A stretch of DNA of 64,000 nucleotides from Thermococcus henrietii (lineage in GTDB: Archaea; Methanobacteriota_B; Thermococci; Thermococcales; Thermococcaceae), in the NCBI RefSeq assembly GCF_900198835.1, contig NZ_LT900021.1:1984001-2048000 (forward strand), written 5' to 3'. Below are positions 63,820 through 64,000 of this stretch, piece after piece (the stretch's first letter is position 1; every line of letters starts with the position of its first letter). A program made the translations under genes and the position numbers. The notes under the pieces are model-generated. The model saw only the letters and a list, made by a program, of their open reading frames with translations, was not told where the DNA came from and searched no databases.

Positions 63820-64000
63820 GTGGACTGGGTAATGATTGCAGTCATCGCGGTCGTGGTGTTGCTCGGCATGGTGGTTACAGCGTACATCATCACCAACGCC
63901 ATTAGCAACCAGATGGGAGAACTCTACGCGGCGCTGCTCGAGCGGGAGCTGAAGAGCGAGAGCCCCGCCCCGAAAAGGGAGGAGCCCAAGAGAGTCCCCA
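63820..64000 (+). CDS. Membrane protein, 5' part only
   Basis: The last 181 bases contain a new reading frame starting at GTG after GGGGGTGAGAAC. It encodes MDWVMIAVIAVVVLLGMVVTAYIITNAI, one membrane helix, then QMGELYAALLERELKSES and a Pro/Lys/Glu-rich segment. It continues beyond the window. The signal-anchor plus charged linker resembles other single-pass proteins of motility clusters, but no family can be named from this part. Confidence 0.65.
   Translation, partial: MDWVMIAVIAVVVLLGMVVTAYIITNAISNQMGELYAALLERELKSESPAPKREEPKRVP

Overview
This window is chromosomal DNA from a hyperthermophilic euryarchaeon of the order Thermococcales, most likely a Thermococcus. The evidence is GGTGA-type ribosome binding sites, A/T-rich TATA boxes about 25 bp before short leaders, dense gene packing with ATGA overlaps, aTrm56, an archaetidylinositol-phosphate synthase-like enzyme, NadM, an archaellum (fla/arl) operon and a bacterial-type che cluster. 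No tRNA, rRNA, CRISPR array or complete insertion sequence was seen.

Layout. (1) 1-3.7 kb: leftward trpC-trpD-trpE start of a tryptophan operon with a perfect palindrome at its promoter and, divergent to it, the wreck of an HTH-ACT-like regulator; then a dual-specificity phosphatase. (2) 3.8-15.7 kb: a frameshifted DUF2202 lipoprotein gene, an ammonium transporter, a leftward run (nitrilase, methyltransferase, membrane protein, TldE, TldD), a second methyltransferase, an AAA ATPase with a beta-propeller-like partner, a CPBP protease, a frameshifted GNAT and a gluzincin peptidase. (3) 15.7-17.4 kb: an A/T-rich island with a TPR protein and a decayed copy of the 10.3 kb methyltransferase. (4) 17.4-24.4 kb: small conserved proteins, a winged-helix regulator with a perfect palindrome before its start, methyltransferase, two MFS transporters, two GNATs and a nucleotidyltransferase. 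(5) 24.4-28.9 kb: two interleaved ABC exporter loci, one of them A/T-rich, several genes broken, each preceded by a leftover C-terminal tail of a probable radical-SAM/SPASM peptide-modifying enzyme. (6) 29-38.4 kb: housekeeping genes (nadM, SAM hydroxide adenosyltransferase, trm56, lipid synthase, HAD enzymes, two ASCH proteins, pcm), a class III pilin plus prepilin peptidase pair, and two non-coding RNA loci: a C/D-box sRNA at 33.4 kb and a probable H/ACA RNA followed directly by a C/D-box sRNA at 37.0-37.1 kb. (7) 38.5-51.7 kb: archaellum operon (four flagellins, flaC, D, F, G, H, I, J, and a secreted protein), preceded by earA and a methyltransferase. (8) 52-64 kb: a membrane-anchored coiled-coil protein, leftward MCP-cheW, and rightward cheR-Y-B-A-C-C-D-MCP.

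The strongest unexplained signal is a set of ACCTACA-like boxes, spaced exactly 12 bp apart and in the same orientation relative to transcription, upstream of the flagellin operon (three boxes), the cheR operon (three) and earA (two). The divergent MCP-cheW promoter instead has two overlapping TACATA elements. Together they suggest that one EarA-type regulator coordinates the archaellum, chemotaxis and its own synthesis. Several genes carry single-base indels at homopolymers, so some of the apparent pseudogenes could be assembly errors.
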